NCBI GenBank assembly: GCA_018679315.1
Contig: JAHHLF010000353.1
Coordinates: 1-8,416, forward strand
Reading direction: 5' to 3'
Source: Bacteroidia bacterium
GTDB taxonomy: Bacteria > Bacteroidota > Bacteroidia > Flavobacteriales > Flavobacteriaceae
DNA: 8,416 bases
Part shown: positions 7,631 through 8,416 of the stretch, in pieces
Layout: the number at the start of each line of letters is the position of its first letter
Numbering within the stretch: the first letter of the stretch is position 1
The notes under the pieces: generated by a model
Databases searched by the model: none
Seen by the model: only the letters and a program-made list of their open reading frames with translations
What the model was told of the DNA's origin: nothing
Translations under genes and position numbers: made by a program

Positions 7631-7638
7631 TATCTTTG
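7631..7638 (+). promoter_or_regulatory. Promoter -7 box for atpD
   Basis: TATCTTTG is a perfect match to the Bacteroidota -7 consensus TAnnTTTG, and the following CA is also usual. The -33 region is weak, with only TTC at 7608-7610 at about the right distance. It sits after the receptor's terminator and 71 bp before the atpD ATG, predicting a leader of about 65 nt. With the terminator it accounts for most of the 176-bp gap. Confidence 0.7.
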
Positions 7639-7709
7639 CAGCCTGAAAAAACAGGCGTATCTTACAGATTCTCGCCTTAAAAATACCAGACACTAAAAAT
7701 TCCTATCTA

Positions 7710-8416
7710 ATGGCTCAACATACTGGCAAAGTAGCACAAATCATCGGACCTGTTATTGACGTTGAATTTGATTCGGCAGAATCTCTCCCTAAGATCTACG
7801 ACTCATTGGAAATTACGATGGAAGCAGGAAACATTTTGATTCTCGAAGTACAATCACACATTGGTGAAAATACGGTAAGAGCGATCGCGATGGATTCAAC
7901 AGACGGGTTAAGCCGTGGCGTTGAGGTAAGAGCTACAGGGAATGCCATTCAAATGCCAGTTGGCGGTGAGATCTATGGCCGACTGTTTAATGTGGTTGGG
8001 GATGCCATTGATGGAATGGAAAACCTTCCCAAAGAAGGCAAGGATGGCTTACCTATACACCGTGAGGCTCCGAAGTTTGAAGAGCTCTCTACTTCTGCAG
8101 AGGTCTTGTTTACCGGGATAAAAGTGATCGATTTGATCGAACCTTACGCGAAAGGTGGAAAGATTGGTCTCTTTGGTGGTGCAGGCGTAGGAAAAACAGT
8201 ATTGATCCAGGAACTTATTAATAACATTGCAAAAGGACACGGGGGTTTATCCGTATTTGCCGGTGTAGGTGAGCGTACACGTGAAGGGAATGACCTTTTA
8301 CGCGAAATGCTGGAATCAGGGATTATCAAATATGGAGATGATTTCCTTCACTCTATGGAAGCCGGAGGATGGGACCTTAGCAAAGTTGATAAAAAGGTAA
8401 TGAAAGAATCGAAGGC
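7710..8416 (+). CDS. atpD: F1F0 ATP synthase subunit beta (partial, runs off the window end)
   Basis: The catalytic subunit of the F1 sector of ATP synthase; only the first 235 codons are present, with no stop in the window. The N-terminal beta-barrel domain is seen from GKVAQIIGPVIDVEF (6-20) through GRLFNVVGDAIDG. The nucleotide-binding domain starts at EVLFTGIKVIDLIEPYAKGG. The Walker A loop is GGAGVGKT at residues 156-163 (Lys162, Thr163), and GERTREGND begins with catalytic Glu188 and Arg189; these numbers happen to match the bovine enzyme. After REMLESGIIKYG (198-209) comes a segment with GGWDLSKVDKK (219-229) that is not in the E. coli or bovine proteins, where the chain goes almost at once to the GQMNEPPG motif. 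Inserts here are usual in Bacteroidota as I remember them. ATG 7710 is the start; A-rich sequence precedes it and no Shine-Dalgarno is seen. In this phylum atpD commonly pairs with atpC, apart from the other atp genes; here its upstream neighbour is indeed not an atp gene. Confidence 0.98.
   Translation, partial: MAQHTGKVAQIIGPVIDVEFDSAESLPKIYDSLEITMEAGNILILEVQSHIGENTVRAIAMDSTDGLSRGVEVRATGNAIQMPVGGEIYGRLFNVVGDAIDGMENLPKEGKDGLPIHREAPKFEELSTSAEVLFTGIKVIDLIEPYAKGGKIGLFGGAGVGKTVLIQELINNIAKGHGGLSVFAGVGERTREGNDLLREMLESGIIKYGDDFLHSMEAGGWDLSKVDKKVMKESK

Noticed and set aside
1..8416. Mobile element, CRISPR array, toxin-antitoxin or defence system
   Set aside because: All sequence is accounted for by five conserved-looking genes with short gaps. 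No transposase, integrase, regular spacer repeats or terminal inverted repeats were seen.

Overview
The window reads as ordinary chromosome from a member of the Bacteroidota, most likely a marine-type Flavobacteriia. Three things point there. The promoters are of the Bacteroidota kind (TAnnTTTG -7 boxes) with A-rich leaders and no clear Shine-Dalgarno sequences. The protein families are typical of the phylum: a DUF4270-type lipoprotein, a TonB-dependent receptor with a carboxypeptidase-regulatory-like N-terminal domain, and a stand-alone starch-synthase N-domain. The atpD gene starts its own transcription unit and carries an internal insert of the kind seen in this phylum. All five genes lie on the + strand. 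No mobile element, CRISPR array, tRNA or rRNA is visible.

Layout. Positions 8-817 encode a short GT5 (glycogen/starch synthase) N-terminal-domain protein. Only 5 bp separate it from a 609-residue DUF4270-like surface lipoprotein (823-2652), so the two are probably co-transcribed. After a 114-bp gap holding a promoter-like -7 box and an imperfect inverted repeat comes glmS (2767-4614), glucosamine-6-phosphate synthase. A 168-bp gap with a weak promoter candidate leads to a TonB-dependent outer-membrane receptor (start chosen at 4783, stop 7533). A good intrinsic terminator follows (7555-7582), then a strong -7 box (7631-7638) and atpD (7710 to beyond the window end), the F1 ATP synthase beta subunit.

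How the genes relate. The first three point loosely to sugar or cell-envelope metabolism: a GT5-like protein that appears to lack catalytic parts, a surface lipoprotein, and the enzyme committing fructose-6-phosphate to amino-sugar (peptidoglycan, lipid A) synthesis. A functional link is inference from gene order only. The receptor and atpD look like independent transcription units.

I do not see a clear new multi-gene system. The observations most worth a second look are: a proline in GlmS at the position of the conserved catalytic histidine (KHGP to KPGP, codon 4297-4299); a three-unit thrombospondin-type-3 calcium-binding repeat set inside the DUF4270 region; and the degenerate, C-domain-less GT5 protein.
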